DNA of 64,000 bases. Source: CAG-390 sp045531455. Its GTDB lineage: Bacteria; Bacillota; Clostridia; Oscillospirales; CAG-272. Of the stretch, positions 7,527 through 15,800 are shown one piece after another; position 1 is the stretch's first letter, and every line of letters begins with the position of its first letter. The stretch covers positions 1-64,000 of the forward strand of contig JAZSEA010000101.1 in NCBI GenBank assembly GCA_045531455.1, written 5' to 3'. Position numbers and translations under genes: made by a program. The notes under the pieces were generated by a model. The model did not search any database and had not been told where the DNA came from. It was given only the letters and a program-made list of their open reading frames with translations.

Positions 7527-8792
7527 TTACTTTGCCGCGGCATTTCCCGCAAGGAAAGCGGTCGACCAGGCGATCTGCAGATTGTAGCCGCCGGTATAGC
7601 CGTCAACGTCGATTATCTCGCCCGCAAAGTAAAGCCCCTCGCAGATCTTCGACTGCATCGTGCGCGGGTCGATCTCGTCCGTGGGAATACCTCCTCGGGT
7701 GATTATCGCCTCGTTTATCGGACGCAGACCCGAGATCGGAACGCGGAAGGCTTTGAAGGTCGAGACCATCTTTCTGCGCATTTCCTTTGTTATCGAATGG
7801 ACCTTGGTATCCTGCGGGATGCCCGTCATTCCGATAAAGGGAAGGATCATCTTGCTCGGCAGAAGATCGCCGAGTGCGTTTGCAAGATCGCGGTTCTTGT
7901 ACTTCGAGAAATCCGAAAGCAGACGCGCGTCGAGAGTCGGCTCGTCGAGCGCGGGCTTGAGGTCGAGCAGGACGTCATATTTATCGGGAGTGATCTTTTC
8001 GAGCCTTGCTGACGCTGAAAGCGCCATCGGACCCGTCAGACCGAAATGCGTAAACATTATCTCGCCGAAATCCTCGTAGACCTTCTTTCCGCTTGCACGC
8101 TCAACGACCGTCAGAGCGGTATTCTTGAGCGACAGACCCTGCATCGAGGGACAGAGCTTTCCGGGAGATACAAGGGGAACGAGCGATGCAGTAAGAGATG
8201 TCGGATGATGTCCGAGCGATCTTGCGAATCCGTGGCCGTCACCCGTTGATCCCGTTCTCGGATAGGAAACTCCGCCTGTTGCGAGAATGACACGGTCGAA
8301 TTCGCGAGGCTTTTCAGCGTGTGTCATATGAACGGTAAAGACACCGTTTTCCTTCGTAATATCCTTAACCGCGCCGCCGATAACCTTGACTCCCGAATAC
8401 TCGAGATCGCGCACGAGAGCGTCAACTATATCTCTTGCCTTATCCGACTCGGGAAAGACTCTTCGTCCGCGCTCGACCTTGGTCGGGACCCCGAGGTACT
8501 CGAAATGCTCGATGACCCTGCTCGGAGGGAAAGCCGAATATGCGGCATAGAGGAAGCGCGGATTTCGGGGGATATTCTCAAGAAATTCATCGCGTGTGCA
8601 ATCGTTCGTGACGTTGCATCTTCCCTTACCCGTTATGGCGAGCTTCCAGCCCATTTTGCCGGGTCCGTTCTTTTCATAGAGAACGACCTCGGCTCCCGCA
8701 TACGCGGCAAAGGCGGCGGCAGCCATTCCGGCAGCGCCGCCGCCTATTACGGCTACGCGGATATTTTCCGTAGAATTATCAAAATTATTCAT
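7527..8792 (-). CDS. HI0933/BaiN-family FAD-dependent oxidoreductase
   Basis: 421 residues. The N-terminal FAD-binding motif VAVIGGGAAGMAAA is followed by KLAITGKGRCNVTN near residue 55, ATGGVSYPRTGSTGDGHG near 165 and GEIIDVDGYTGGYNLQIAW near the C-terminus, all hallmarks of the YhiN/HI0933 family. The substrate is unknown for most members; BaiN in a Clostridium was linked to bile-acid dehydroxylation, but that role cannot be assumed here. The position before cmk-plsC-ispH-rpsA is common in Clostridia. It follows the RpiR-type regulator by 24 bases. Confidence 0.9.
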   Translation of the reverse strand: MNNFDNSTENIRVAVIGGGAAGMAAAAFAAYAGAEVVLYEKNGPGKMGWKLAITGKGRCNVTNDCTRDEFLENIPRNPRFLYAAYSAFPPSRVIEHFEYLGVPTKVERGRRVFPESDKARDIVDALVRDLEYSGVKVIGGAVKDITKENGVFTVHMTHAEKPREFDRVILATGGVSYPRTGSTGDGHGFARSLGHHPTSLTASLVPLVSPGKLCPSMQGLSLKNTALTVVERASGKKVYEDFGEIMFTHFGLTGPMALSASARLEKITPDKYDVLLDLKPALDEPTLDARLLSDFSKYKNRDLANALGDLLPSKMILPFIGMTGIPQDTKVHSITKEMRRKMVSTFKAFRVPISGLRPINEAIITRGGIPTDEIDPRTMQSKICEGLYFAGEIIDVDGYTGGYNLQIAWSTAFLAGNAAAK

Positions 8793-8816
8793 ACCAAAAT
8801 TTCCGACAGGACAGGC

Positions 8817-9680
8817 TTACTCCTGTGCCTTATCGTAGACCTCGTATTCATCCCAGATTTTTTCAAGCTTATCAAAGCGGACTCTGATATCGTCCATCTT
8901 CTTGCGCGATACGGCAACGATGATGGCGTTGATTATCGAAAGCGGTGCTACAAGCGAATCGACAAAGGAGACAAGGTCGCTTCTCGCAAGCAGAAGCTGA
9001 TCGGCAACTCCCGCGATCGGAGACTGATGACTGTCCGTCAGCGAAATAACGTCAGCACCCGCATTGTGCGCGTACTCGACGGCATTTACGATCCTCTTCG
9101 AGTATCTCGGGAAGCTGATCGCGATCATAACGTCATTCTTGCCGATCGACATGATCTGCTCGAACATTTCGCTGCCCGACGTTGTCTGAACAAACTTGAC
9201 GTTGTCAAACATCATTCGGAAATTGAAATTCAAAAATCCCGCAAGCGACGAGGATGAGCGCACACCGATTATGTATATCTTTTCAGCCGCTACTATCTTA
9301 TCGACAGCAGCCTCGAAAGCCTCGCGGTCGATCTCCTCGAGAGTACGGCGGATCTTTTCAGCGTCCGACATAAGTATCTTTTCAAGGACGTCGCCCTCTC
9401 CGATAAGGGAGTTGGTTACCTCAACTCGCTGAACAGACGTCAGCTTCATACGGATAAGCTCCTGGAGCGACTTCTGCATATCGGGATAGCCGTCAAATCC
9501 GAGCTCGATGGCAAATCTTACGACCGTCGACTCGGAAACTCCGACGAGAGTTCCCATCTTCGACGCGGTCATATACGCCGCTTTGTCATAATGTTCAAGT
9601 ATATATTTCGCTATTCTTTTCTGACCCTTCGAGAAGGTTGGCATACCATCCTCGATCATTGCGATAAGATTGCGCTTCAT
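8817..9680 (-). CDS. MurR/RpiR-family transcriptional regulator
   Basis: 287 residues: an N-terminal RpiR helix-turn-helix (KGQKRIAKYILEHYD ... GVSESTVVRFAIELGFDGYPD, residues 18-65) and a C-terminal SIS sugar-phosphate-binding domain (IYIIGVRSSSSLAGFLNF near 135; MIAISFPRYSKR near 185). Such proteins sense phosphosugars and control sugar or cell-wall recycling genes. No sugar gene is adjacent, so its target is unclear; it heads the flavoprotein-cmk transcript and may be autoregulated. The ATG is preceded by AGGAGG. Confidence 0.9.
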   Translation of the reverse strand: MKRNLIAMIEDGMPTFSKGQKRIAKYILEHYDKAAYMTASKMGTLVGVSESTVVRFAIELGFDGYPDMQKSLQELIRMKLTSVQRVEVTNSLIGEGDVLEKILMSDAEKIRRTLEEIDREAFEAAVDKIVAAEKIYIIGVRSSSSLAGFLNFNFRMMFDNVKFVQTTSGSEMFEQIMSIGKNDVMIAISFPRYSKRIVNAVEYAHNAGADVISLTDSHQSPIAGVADQLLLARSDLVSFVDSLVAPLSIINAIIVAVSRKKMDDIRVRFDKLEKIWDEYEVYDKAQE

Positions 9681-9719
9681 TCAATTTGCCTCCTATATTT
9701 TAATAAAGAGCCAAAAGTA

Positions 9720-9748
9720 ATTATAAACTATTTATCTCGGTTTGTCAA
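9720..9748 (-). promoter_or_regulatory. Promoter of rpiR-like regulator unit
   Basis: Minus strand: -35 TTGACA at 9743-9748 and -10 TATAAT at 9720-9725, spacer 17, forty bases before the start codon of the regulator. Confidence 0.85.
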
Positions 9749-9832
9749 GTAAATTTTCGTTTATTTTTGCAATATAACGCAACTTTTCTTGCATATTTTC
9801 AAAATGCGCGCAGAAAAACGGGTATATTTCCC

Positions 9833-11368
9833 TTAAACGGAGGATTTTTTTGCAGCCGTCGCTGCATCGTACTCGGCAAGGACCTTAATAGTCGATTCGA
9901 TATCGGAGGGGTAATGATATACTCCGCCGTGGCGGATCATATGCGTCTCCGCTCCTCGTCCCGCAAACATAATGACGCTATCGCCGATGCCTGCAAAGAC
10001 AGCCTTGCGGATCGCGTCACCTCTGTACTGCTCGACGTCAAAGGGACAACCGAGAGCTTCGAGATGTACTGTGATCTCTCGCGCGATCTTCTCGAAGGGC
10101 TCGTCCGCGGGATCCTTCTCACAGATAACGGCATAGTCGCAGCAAGAGCCGACGATCTTGCCGACCTCTTCTCTTCTGTTCTGCGATTTGGAGCCGTGAA
10201 GTCCGAAGCACGCGATCTTCTTTCTTTCGGGATAGGTACGGCAAACGTACTCGCAAAGAGTCTCAAAGCTATTCTTATTGTGAGCATAGTCAACGATAAC
10301 GATCACCTTCTCGTCCTCGCTCTTGAAGACCTGCATTCTTCCCGCTGTACGCGCGACGGCGAGAGCCTTCTCCATCGTCTCGGGAGGGATTCCGACCGCA
10401 TACGACATTGCGATCGCGCAAAGAGCGTTCTTTACGTTGAACTCGCCCGGCATAGTCAGCTTCATCCTTCTCTTCCAGAGAGGAGTAACAACATCGAAAT
10501 AAATACCGTCCGCGAGGGTCTCGATCTTTCGGCAGGAGATGGTATCGGTCTCGTGAGATCCAAAGGTGATGACTGGCACTCTACCGCCGATATAATCGAG
10601 CATAATATCGCTCTTGGGGTCGTCGGTGTTGACGCATGCAACCCCGCAATTATCGAAAAGCTTGAGCTTGGAGTAGAAATAATCCTCAAATGTGGGATGC
10701 TCGACGTCGCTTATATGGTCGTTATCGATATTTGTAAAGCCCGCGACGTTGAAATTGACCCATTCGACTCTCTTGTATTTGAGCGCCTGAGCCGAGACTT
10801 CAACGACGTAGTTTTCGATTCCCGATTTTACCGCGTTAGAGAAATGGCGCCATACGTCGGGAGATTCGGGGGTTGTATTGGTCGACTCGAAACGCTCGAT
10901 GCCGTCATAGGTATCAATGGTGGACATAAATCCGCACTCGCGGGTCTTTGTCTCGGCAGCATAGGTATCGAGGATCTCCTTGAGATAATATGAGGTCGTG
11001 GTCTTTCCCTTGGTACCCGTGATCGCAAAGGTTGTAAGCTCCTTCTGCGGATCGCGGTAGAACATACGCGCAACGAGAGCCATTGCTCCGCGGATATCGT
11101 TGACCGCGATATAATGCTCCCTTTCTGCGATGATCCTGTCGCTGAGATAGCAGACCGCGCCCTTTTCGATCGCGGAGAAAAGATATTCCTCTTTAAAATG
11201 TACGCCCTTTGCGATAAAGAGAGTACCGGGCGTGACCTTTCTCGAGTCGAAGGTGAGCTCGGTTACCTCTGTCTTGGCGTACTCGTCCCACATATCGGTG
11301 CCCATAAGCATACCCGAATTGTCAAGAGCCTCGATAAAATCGCCTATTGTATAAAATTTATCCGACAT
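9833..11368 (-). CDS. murE: UDP-N-acetylmuramyl-tripeptide synthetase MurE
   Basis: Adds the third amino acid to UDP-MurNAc-L-Ala-D-Glu during peptidoglycan synthesis. 511 residues. The N-terminal MurE domain is followed by the ATP loop AITGTKGKTTTSYYLKEIL near residue 116, IDNDHISDVEHPTFEDY near 210 and IVDYAHNKNSFETLCEYV near 360. At the site that carries DNPR in diaminopimelate-adding enzymes the sequence reads CEKDPADEP. Together with GTKGKTT this resembles lysine-adding enzymes more than DAP enzymes, so the substrate is uncertain. It is a single gene with its own promoter. Confidence 0.88.
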   Translation of the reverse strand: MSDKFYTIGDFIEALDNSGMLMGTDMWDEYAKTEVTELTFDSRKVTPGTLFIAKGVHFKEEYLFSAIEKGAVCYLSDRIIAEREHYIAVNDIRGAMALVARMFYRDPQKELTTFAITGTKGKTTTSYYLKEILDTYAAETKTRECGFMSTIDTYDGIERFESTNTTPESPDVWRHFSNAVKSGIENYVVEVSAQALKYKRVEWVNFNVAGFTNIDNDHISDVEHPTFEDYFYSKLKLFDNCGVACVNTDDPKSDIMLDYIGGRVPVITFGSHETDTISCRKIETLADGIYFDVVTPLWKRRMKLTMPGEFNVKNALCAIAMSYAVGIPPETMEKALAVARTAGRMQVFKSEDEKVIVIVDYAHNKNSFETLCEYVCRTYPERKKIACFGLHGSKSQNRREEVGKIVGSCCDYAVICEKDPADEPFEKIAREITVHLEALGCPFDVEQYRGDAIRKAVFAGIGDSVIMFAGRGAETHMIRHGGVYHYPSDIESTIKVLAEYDAATAAKKSSV

Positions 11369-11404
11369 AGTATTTATTTCCTTATATAATGAAAATTCAA
11401 ACTA

Positions 11405-11433
11405 ATTATATCACGTTTTTGATACTTTTGCAA
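11405..11433 (-). promoter_or_regulatory. Promoter of murE
   Basis: Minus strand: -35 TTGCAA at 11428-11433 and -10 TATAAT at 11405-11410, spacer 17, thirty-six bases upstream of murE. Confidence 0.75.
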
Positions 11434-11521
11434 TAGCAGCGGAAAAAAATCAAAAAATAAATTCGCAAATACAGTGAGATCGACAAAAACCAACAAAATA
11501 TAAAAAAATTATTTCAAAATT

Positions 11522-11550
11522 GACTTTACTTTTGCCGAAAAATATGGTAT
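11522..11550 (+). promoter_or_regulatory. Possible promoter of the NCS2 permease
   Basis: TTGACT at 11522-11527 and TATGGT at 11545-11550, spacer 17. The -10 is weak; the overlapping TATCAT (11550) would give a 22-base spacer. It is divergent from the murE promoter. The rest of the 240-base gap is AT-rich, and I see no purine-riboswitch signature in it. Confidence 0.4.
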
Positions 11551-11609
11551 CATATTGAAAGAAACCGAGGCAAACGCCAAAAGCTTCGGAGAATTTAGGA
11601 GGATTTCGC

Positions 11610-12974
11610 ATGCAACTCATCTACAATGTCAAAGATAAGCCGAAATTCGGTCAGCTTATCGTCTTCGCGATCCAGCAGCTTCTCGCCATTATGGCGGCAA
11701 CCATCGCCGTTCCCGCAATCGTAGGTAACGGTATGACAGCTTCCGCAGCTCTCTTCGGAGCAGGCGCGGGAACTATCATCTATCAGCTCTTCACCAAGTT
11801 CAAGAGCCCCGTATTCCTCGGCTCTTCCTTCGCGTTCATTCCCTCGATGCTCGCGGCTTTTGCCGGCGGCGTTTCTATGCAGCTCGGCTTCCTCGGTCTT
11901 CTGATCGGTGTAATCAGCGCGGGTCTCGTTTACGTTATCATCGCTATCATCATCAAGTTCGCAGGCGTTAAGTGGATCAACGTACTTATGCCTCCCGTTG
12001 TTATCGGTCCTACGGTTGCCCTCATCGGACTCTCGCTTGCAGGCGCGGCAGTAAAGGACGTATTCTCTTACGGTCCTCAGGACGATAACGGCGCGTTCAT
12101 CATGTCTCCCACCCTTTGGGTATCCTTCATTTGCGCTATCGTAACCCTTCTCGTTGTTATCATCTGCTCCACCTACGGTAAGAAGATGGTCAAGCTCATC
12201 CCCTTCATCATCGGCATCCTTTCGGGCTACGCGGTCGGTCTCGTATTCACCCTTATCGGTATCGCAACCGAGAATCCTGCGATCCAGATCATTGATTTCG
12301 CCCCCTTCAAAGCTCTCGTTGCTGACGGCGTTGGCGTTTCCACCTTCGTAGCAGTACCCGAGTTCACCTTCCTCACCGCTCTCAAGGGTACGGGCGAATT
12401 CAGCGCTTCCTATCTTGCGACCATCGTTGTAGCATACGTTCCCGTTGCATTCGTTGTATTTGCAGAGCATATCGCCGACCACAAGAACCTCTCCTCCATC
12501 ATCGAGGCTGACCTTCTTGAGGATCCCGGACTTCACAACACCCTTCTCGGCGACGGCGTTGGTTCGATCGTCGGCTCGATCTTCGGAGGCTGTCCCAACA
12601 CCACTTACGGCGAGTCCGTTGGTTGCGTTGCTATCACCAAGAATGCATCTGTCATCACCATTACCGTTACCGCTGTTATGGCAATGGTAGTTTCCTTCAT
12701 CTCCCCCTTCGTAGCATTCCTCGATTCGATCCCCGGATGCGTAATGGGCGGCGTTTGCATCACCCTCTACGGCTTCATCGCTGTTTCGGGTCTCAAGATG
12801 ATCCAGAAGATCGACCTTGAGCAGAACGCAAACCTCTTCACCGCTTCTGTTATCCTTATCACCGGTATCGGCGGCATGGCAATGGCTATCGGCAAGGTAA
12901 CCATCACCGCTATCGCTTGCGCACTCATTCTCGGTATCATCGTTAACCTTATTCTTAATAAGGCGAGAAAATAA
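11610..12974 (+). CDS. Uracil/xanthine permease (NCS2 family)
   Basis: A 454-residue integral membrane protein with about 14 hydrophobic segments. It belongs to the nucleobase:cation symporter-2 family, seen from FAIQQLLAIMAATIAVPAIVG at the N-terminus, the VVIGPTVALIGLSLA segment near 130, FVVFAEHIADHKNLSSII near 280 (with the conserved His/Glu region) and GSIFGGCPNTTYGESVGC near 320. The last motif is the NxTxxxEN-like substrate site of UraA and PbuX. It imports uracil or a purine; which one cannot be decided. The ATG is preceded by AGGAGG, and a terminator follows. Confidence 0.92.
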   Translation: MQLIYNVKDKPKFGQLIVFAIQQLLAIMAATIAVPAIVGNGMTASAALFGAGAGTIIYQLFTKFKSPVFLGSSFAFIPSMLAAFAGGVSMQLGFLGLLIGVISAGLVYVIIAIIIKFAGVKWINVLMPPVVIGPTVALIGLSLAGAAVKDVFSYGPQDDNGAFIMSPTLWVSFICAIVTLLVVIICSTYGKKMVKLIPFIIGILSGYAVGLVFTLIGIATENPAIQIIDFAPFKALVADGVGVSTFVAVPEFTFLTALKGTGEFSASYLATIVVAYVPVAFVVFAEHIADHKNLSSIIEADLLEDPGLHNTLLGDGVGSIVGSIFGGCPNTTYGESVGCVAITKNASVITITVTAVMAMVVSFISPFVAFLDSIPGCVMGGVCITLYGFIAVSGLKMIQKIDLEQNANLFTASVILITGIGGMAMAIGKVTITAIACALILGIIVNLILNKARK

Positions 12975-12977
12975 TAT

Positions 12978-13145
12978 AATGCAAAATGCATAATGCATAA
13001 TGCAAAATGAACAGATAATTTAACTTATTTGTTCTATATAAACAAAGGGCTGAATCCAAAACGATTCAGTCCTTTTATATTCAGAACATCAAATGAAATG
13101 TTCTGCTGCTTTTGAATTTTGCATTTTGCATTTAGAATTTTGCAT
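12978..13145. repeat. Inverted-repeat intergenic element with GCAAAATGCATAAT-type arms
   Basis: The left arm (12978-13009) is built of short near-repeats of ATGCAAAATGCATA; the right arm (13115-13145) is its inverse. About 105 bases lie between, including the permease terminator. The right arm ends exactly at the rubrerythrin stop codon. It resembles a small non-coding mobile element or repeated intergenic sequence. A second element of the same design but different arm sequence lies at 14368-14506. Confidence 0.55.
13044..13076 (+). terminator. Terminator after the NCS2 permease
   Basis: Stem AAAGGGCTGAATC / GATTCAGTCCTTTT with a six-base loop and a following T-rich tail. It lies inside the inverted-repeat element and could also act on the leftward rubrerythrin transcript. 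Confidence 0.75.
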
Positions 13146-13718
13146 TCATTCCGTGAATCTTGCGAAATACGCCTTCGGGTGTCCGCAGGTGGGGCAATGC
13201 TCAGGGGCGTTTTCGTTTGCGATGAGCTGACCGCAGGCAAGGCAGATCCAAGGGGTGTTTCCGTCCTCGGCGGTCTTGACGAAGGCGTTGCCGTCGGCGA
13301 GCTGCTTCTGATACTTGAGGTATCTTTCCTCGTGGCGGCGTTCGATCGCGGCAACGCGCTCAAAGCGTCCGGCGATCTCGTCAAAGCCCTCTTCCCTTGC
13401 GGTCTCGGCGAATTCTCGGTACATCTTATCCCATTCGAAATGCTCGCCGTTTGCGGCTACCTCGAGATTCTTTTCGCTTTCCGCCATACCTCCGAGAAGT
13501 GTAAACCATATCTCTGCGTGCTCGGCTTCGTTTCTCGCGGTCTCCTCAAAGATCTGTGCGACCTTCTCGTATCCGTCCTTTCTTGCCTTGCTTGCAAACC
13601 ATGTGTAGCGAAGATGCGCCTGCGACTCGCCCGAAAGCGCGGTATGGAGATTCTCCTGAGTTTTTGTGCCTTCAAGTCTGTCCTTAAGAGGTGTAGGTGC
13701 GGGAACTGTTGCGTTCAT
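13146..13718 (-). CDS. rbr: Rubrerythrin
   Basis: A 190-residue non-haem diiron peroxidase that protects anaerobes from hydrogen peroxide. The N-terminal ferritin-like four-helix domain shows the ExxH pattern in NEAEHAE near residue 60 and AAIERRHEERY near 125. The C-terminal rubredoxin-like domain has CLACGQL and CPTCGHP holding the iron. The enzyme is cytoplasmic and takes electrons through the rubredoxin domain. It follows the acetyltransferase gene by 47 bases. Its Shine-Dalgarno lies within an 11-bp hairpin (see 13725-13754). Confidence 0.95.
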   Translation of the reverse strand: MNATVPAPTPLKDRLEGTKTQENLHTALSGESQAHLRYTWFASKARKDGYEKVAQIFEETARNEAEHAEIWFTLLGGMAESEKNLEVAANGEHFEWDKMYREFAETAREEGFDEIAGRFERVAAIERRHEERYLKYQKQLADGNAFVKTAEDGNTPWICLACGQLIANENAPEHCPTCGHPKAYFARFTE

Positions 13719-13724
13719 TATAAA

Positions 13725-13754
13725 AATCCTCCTGTTTTTTGGTACAGGAGGATT
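13725..13754 (-). promoter_or_regulatory. Perfect hairpin covering the rubrerythrin ribosome binding site
   Basis: AATCCTCCTGT and ACAGGAGGATT form an 11-bp stem with an 8-base loop. In the leftward mRNA the second strand contains the AGGAGG used by rbr, eight bases from its ATG. A run of five T follows the stem, so it could also be a weak terminator or attenuator behind the acetyltransferase gene. Confidence 0.6.
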
Positions 13755-13765
13755 ATTGACGCAAG

Positions 13766-14350
13766 TCAGTTAAAATATTCACTCGCAAGTATCGAACAAT
13801 ATCCAACGTCAACGTACTCGCCGCGGTTAAGGAGCGACTGACGGCGGATACCTTCGAATTTCATACCGACCTTTTCCATTACTCGGCGCGAGACCTCGTT
13901 GCCGACGATGTATCTTGCCTCGATGCGGTTGAGCTTCAGCTCGGTAAATCCGAACTCAAGCACACGCGCGAGAGCTTCGGGCGCGACACCTCTGCCGCGG
14001 TATTCGGGATTGATAACGTAGCCAACCTCTGCGGCATTGTTGTCGTAATCAAATCGCGTAAAACCGCAGGTTCCGATCATCTTTTCGCGGTAGTCGCCGT
14101 CGGCGCACCAGATCACAGCCCAATCGAAAAACTCGCCGTTCTTGTAGCATTTCCCGATGAATTCGAGATAATCGCGAGTATATTCACGCGAGGGATGCGG
14201 CTGCCAGGTCAGATATTTCGTAACGTCGGAGCGGCAGGCGTATTCAAACATATCGTACGAATCGATCGGCTTCATCGCACGCAGAGTCAGCCTGCGGGTC
14301 ATCAGCGTCGGAGGCTTACTGAACACTCGTTTTACAGTTCGTTCTAACAT
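13766..14350 (-). CDS. GNAT-family N-acetyltransferase (RimJ/RimL type)
   Basis: 194 residues. The start TRRLTLRAMKPIDSYDMFEY and the acetyl-CoA loop YVINPEYRGRGVAPEAL near residue 110 mark the GNAT_3 (RimJ/RimL-like) family; RIEARYIVGNEVSRRVMEKVGM follows. Members acetylate protein N-termini or small amines with acetyl-CoA. The substrate here is unknown. It is first in a pair with rubrerythrin; an inverted-repeat element lies directly upstream of its start. Confidence 0.88.
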   Translation of the reverse strand: MLERTVKRVFSKPPTLMTRRLTLRAMKPIDSYDMFEYACRSDVTKYLTWQPHPSREYTRDYLEFIGKCYKNGEFFDWAVIWCADGDYREKMIGTCGFTRFDYDNNAAEVGYVINPEYRGRGVAPEALARVLEFGFTELKLNRIEARYIVGNEVSRRVMEKVGMKFEGIRRQSLLNRGEYVDVGYCSILASEYFN

Positions 14351-14367
14351 AGATACTCGTCCTTTGG

Positions 14368-14506
14368 AAGTGTAAAGTGAAAAGTGATAAGTGTAAAGTT
14401 AAGGAAAATTTCCTCACTACGTTCGGAAATAATTTTTAATTGCTTTTTGAGCAAAGCGAAAAAAGCTTACATAACTTTTCACTTTCCACTTTACACTTTT
14501 CACTTT
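14368..14506. repeat. Inverted-repeat intergenic element with AAGTGTAAAGTGAAAAGTG-type arms
   Basis: The left arm (14368-14401) is made of units such as AAGTGTAAAGTG and AAAAGTGATAAG; the right arm (14472-14506) is the inverse (TTTTCACTTTCCACTTTACAC). The 70-base interior has its own short palindromes (GGAAAATTTCC; GCTTTTTGAGCAAAGC). The right arm abuts the stop codon region of the DUF1385 gene. There is no open frame of note. It is probably a repeated, MITE-like intergenic sequence; copy number cannot be judged from one window. Confidence 0.6.
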
Positions 14507-14509
14507 GGT

Positions 14510-15667
14510 TTACCAATTATCGCTTCCGTCGTCGGGAATGACCTCCTTGACGGCGGCGATGGCGCACTCGATCATATCATCGTCGGGCTCTTTGGTAGTG
14601 ATATGCTGGAGCCAAACGCCGGGTGCGGAGATGATTCTTGTGAAGAGATTATCGTGTCTGCCCGCAAAGCGGATAAGCTCGTAGCCGATGCCCATAATGA
14701 AGGGGAGGGTGATCAAACCGATACCGGTTCTGGCAACGATATTGAGGATCTTATGGTCAACGAGAGTCGCGGGGATGAACATATTGACAACGATCGAAAC
14801 GAGAAGCATCAGGATAAGGAAGGAGGTGCCGCAGCGGGGATGGAATCTCTTCTGCTTACGTACGTTCTCGACGGTGAGCTCAAGTCCCTGCTCGTAGCAG
14901 AAGATGGTCTTGTGCTCCGCGCCGTGGTACATAAAGGTACGGCGGATATCCTTCATAAGGGTAACGGACGCCATATAAGCGACCATTATCGCGATCTTGA
15001 CCACGCCCGTGATAGCGGCGCGGATAAGATTGAACCAATAGCCTTCGCCCTCGAGCGAGGGAAATGCCCAGGTGATAAGCTCATAGATCGATTCGGGAAG
15101 GACCTTGAAAAGCAGGAGAGCGAGTCCGAGACCAAGCACAAGTGCGACGACCATAACGCCCGTCATCATACCCGAATTATCCTTCTTCTCTGCCTTGACT
15201 TCGGGAGCGGATTTCTCGACGGAAGCTTCGGTGACTTCCTCTTTTACATCTTCTGCGACTACGGGAGTGTCGGTTGCTTCTTGCGCGGCAAGCTCCTCGA
15301 CGCTGATGCCGAGCTTCTTTGCTCTCTTAGCCTGTTCCTTTGCCGCCTTCTTTGCGGCTTTTTCTTTTTCTTCCTCCTCGATAGCCTCGTCAAGACCCGA
15401 AAGCTCGGCGGAGCGCATAGTTGCCTTGTAGCCGACAGCCATAGAGTCGATGAAGTTTACAACGCCTCGGATAACGGGCCATTTGAGGATGCCCTTGCGG
15501 TTTGCGCTCTTGAGGTCCTCTACCTCGATGACCATCTCGCCGTCGGGGCGTCTGACTGCCATCGCGCTCTTCTTCGGACCGCGCATCATAATTCCTTCAA
15601 GCAGAGCCTGACCGCCGATAGATGTCTTCTTCATCGGGCAGGATGCGGATTCGTTTTTATTGCTCAT
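14510..15667 (-). CDS. DUF1385 membrane protein (YqhQ-like)
   Basis: 385 residues. The N-terminus SIGGQALLEGIMMRGPK is the family signature, and FMYHGAEHKTIFCYEQG near residue 255 followed by RFHPRCGTSFL is equally characteristic. There are about five membrane segments between residues 165 and 340. An unusual acidic and Ala/Lys-rich insert of about 65 residues (around 95-160) separates the N-terminal part from the membrane domain. No biochemical function is known; in many Firmicutes the gene precedes prfA and prmC, which are not here. Single gene. Confidence 0.9.
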   Translation of the reverse strand: MSNKNESASCPMKKTSIGGQALLEGIMMRGPKKSAMAVRRPDGEMVIEVEDLKSANRKGILKWPVIRGVVNFIDSMAVGYKATMRSAELSGLDEAIEEEEKEKAAKKAAKEQAKRAKKLGISVEELAAQEATDTPVVAEDVKEEVTEASVEKSAPEVKAEKKDNSGMMTGVMVVALVLGLGLALLLFKVLPESIYELITWAFPSLEGEGYWFNLIRAAITGVVKIAIMVAYMASVTLMKDIRRTFMYHGAEHKTIFCYEQGLELTVENVRKQKRFHPRCGTSFLILMLLVSIVVNMFIPATLVDHKILNIVARTGIGLITLPFIMGIGYELIRFAGRHDNLFTRIISAPGVWLQHITTKEPDDDMIECAIAAVKEVIPDDGSDNW

Positions 15668-15755
15668 ATCATATTTTCCTTTAAATCTGTTGATATTTAA
15701 TTATATCCCATATTTGTGAATTCGTTATGAACTCTTTATTCTATTAATAAAAAAA

Positions 15756-15777
15756 CAGAGCCGACGGATCGGCTCTG
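15756..15777 (-). terminator. Terminator after prs
   Basis: A perfect 9-bp stem CAGAGCCGA / TCGGCTCTG with a four-base loop, followed on the minus strand by a run of T. Confidence 0.92.
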
Positions 15778-15800
15778 CAAAAATTTATTGGTTATCGGAA

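Noticed and set aside
11595..12998. Leftward acidic open frame of 467 codons opposite the NCS2 permease
   Set aside because: A shadow of the permease; Asp/Asn/Gly-rich composition is what the reverse strand of a hydrophobic coding region gives.
13718..13724. TATAAT overlapping the rubrerythrin start codon as a promoter -10
   Set aside because: It would start transcription inside the gene; no -35 fits and the Shine-Dalgarno lies upstream of it.
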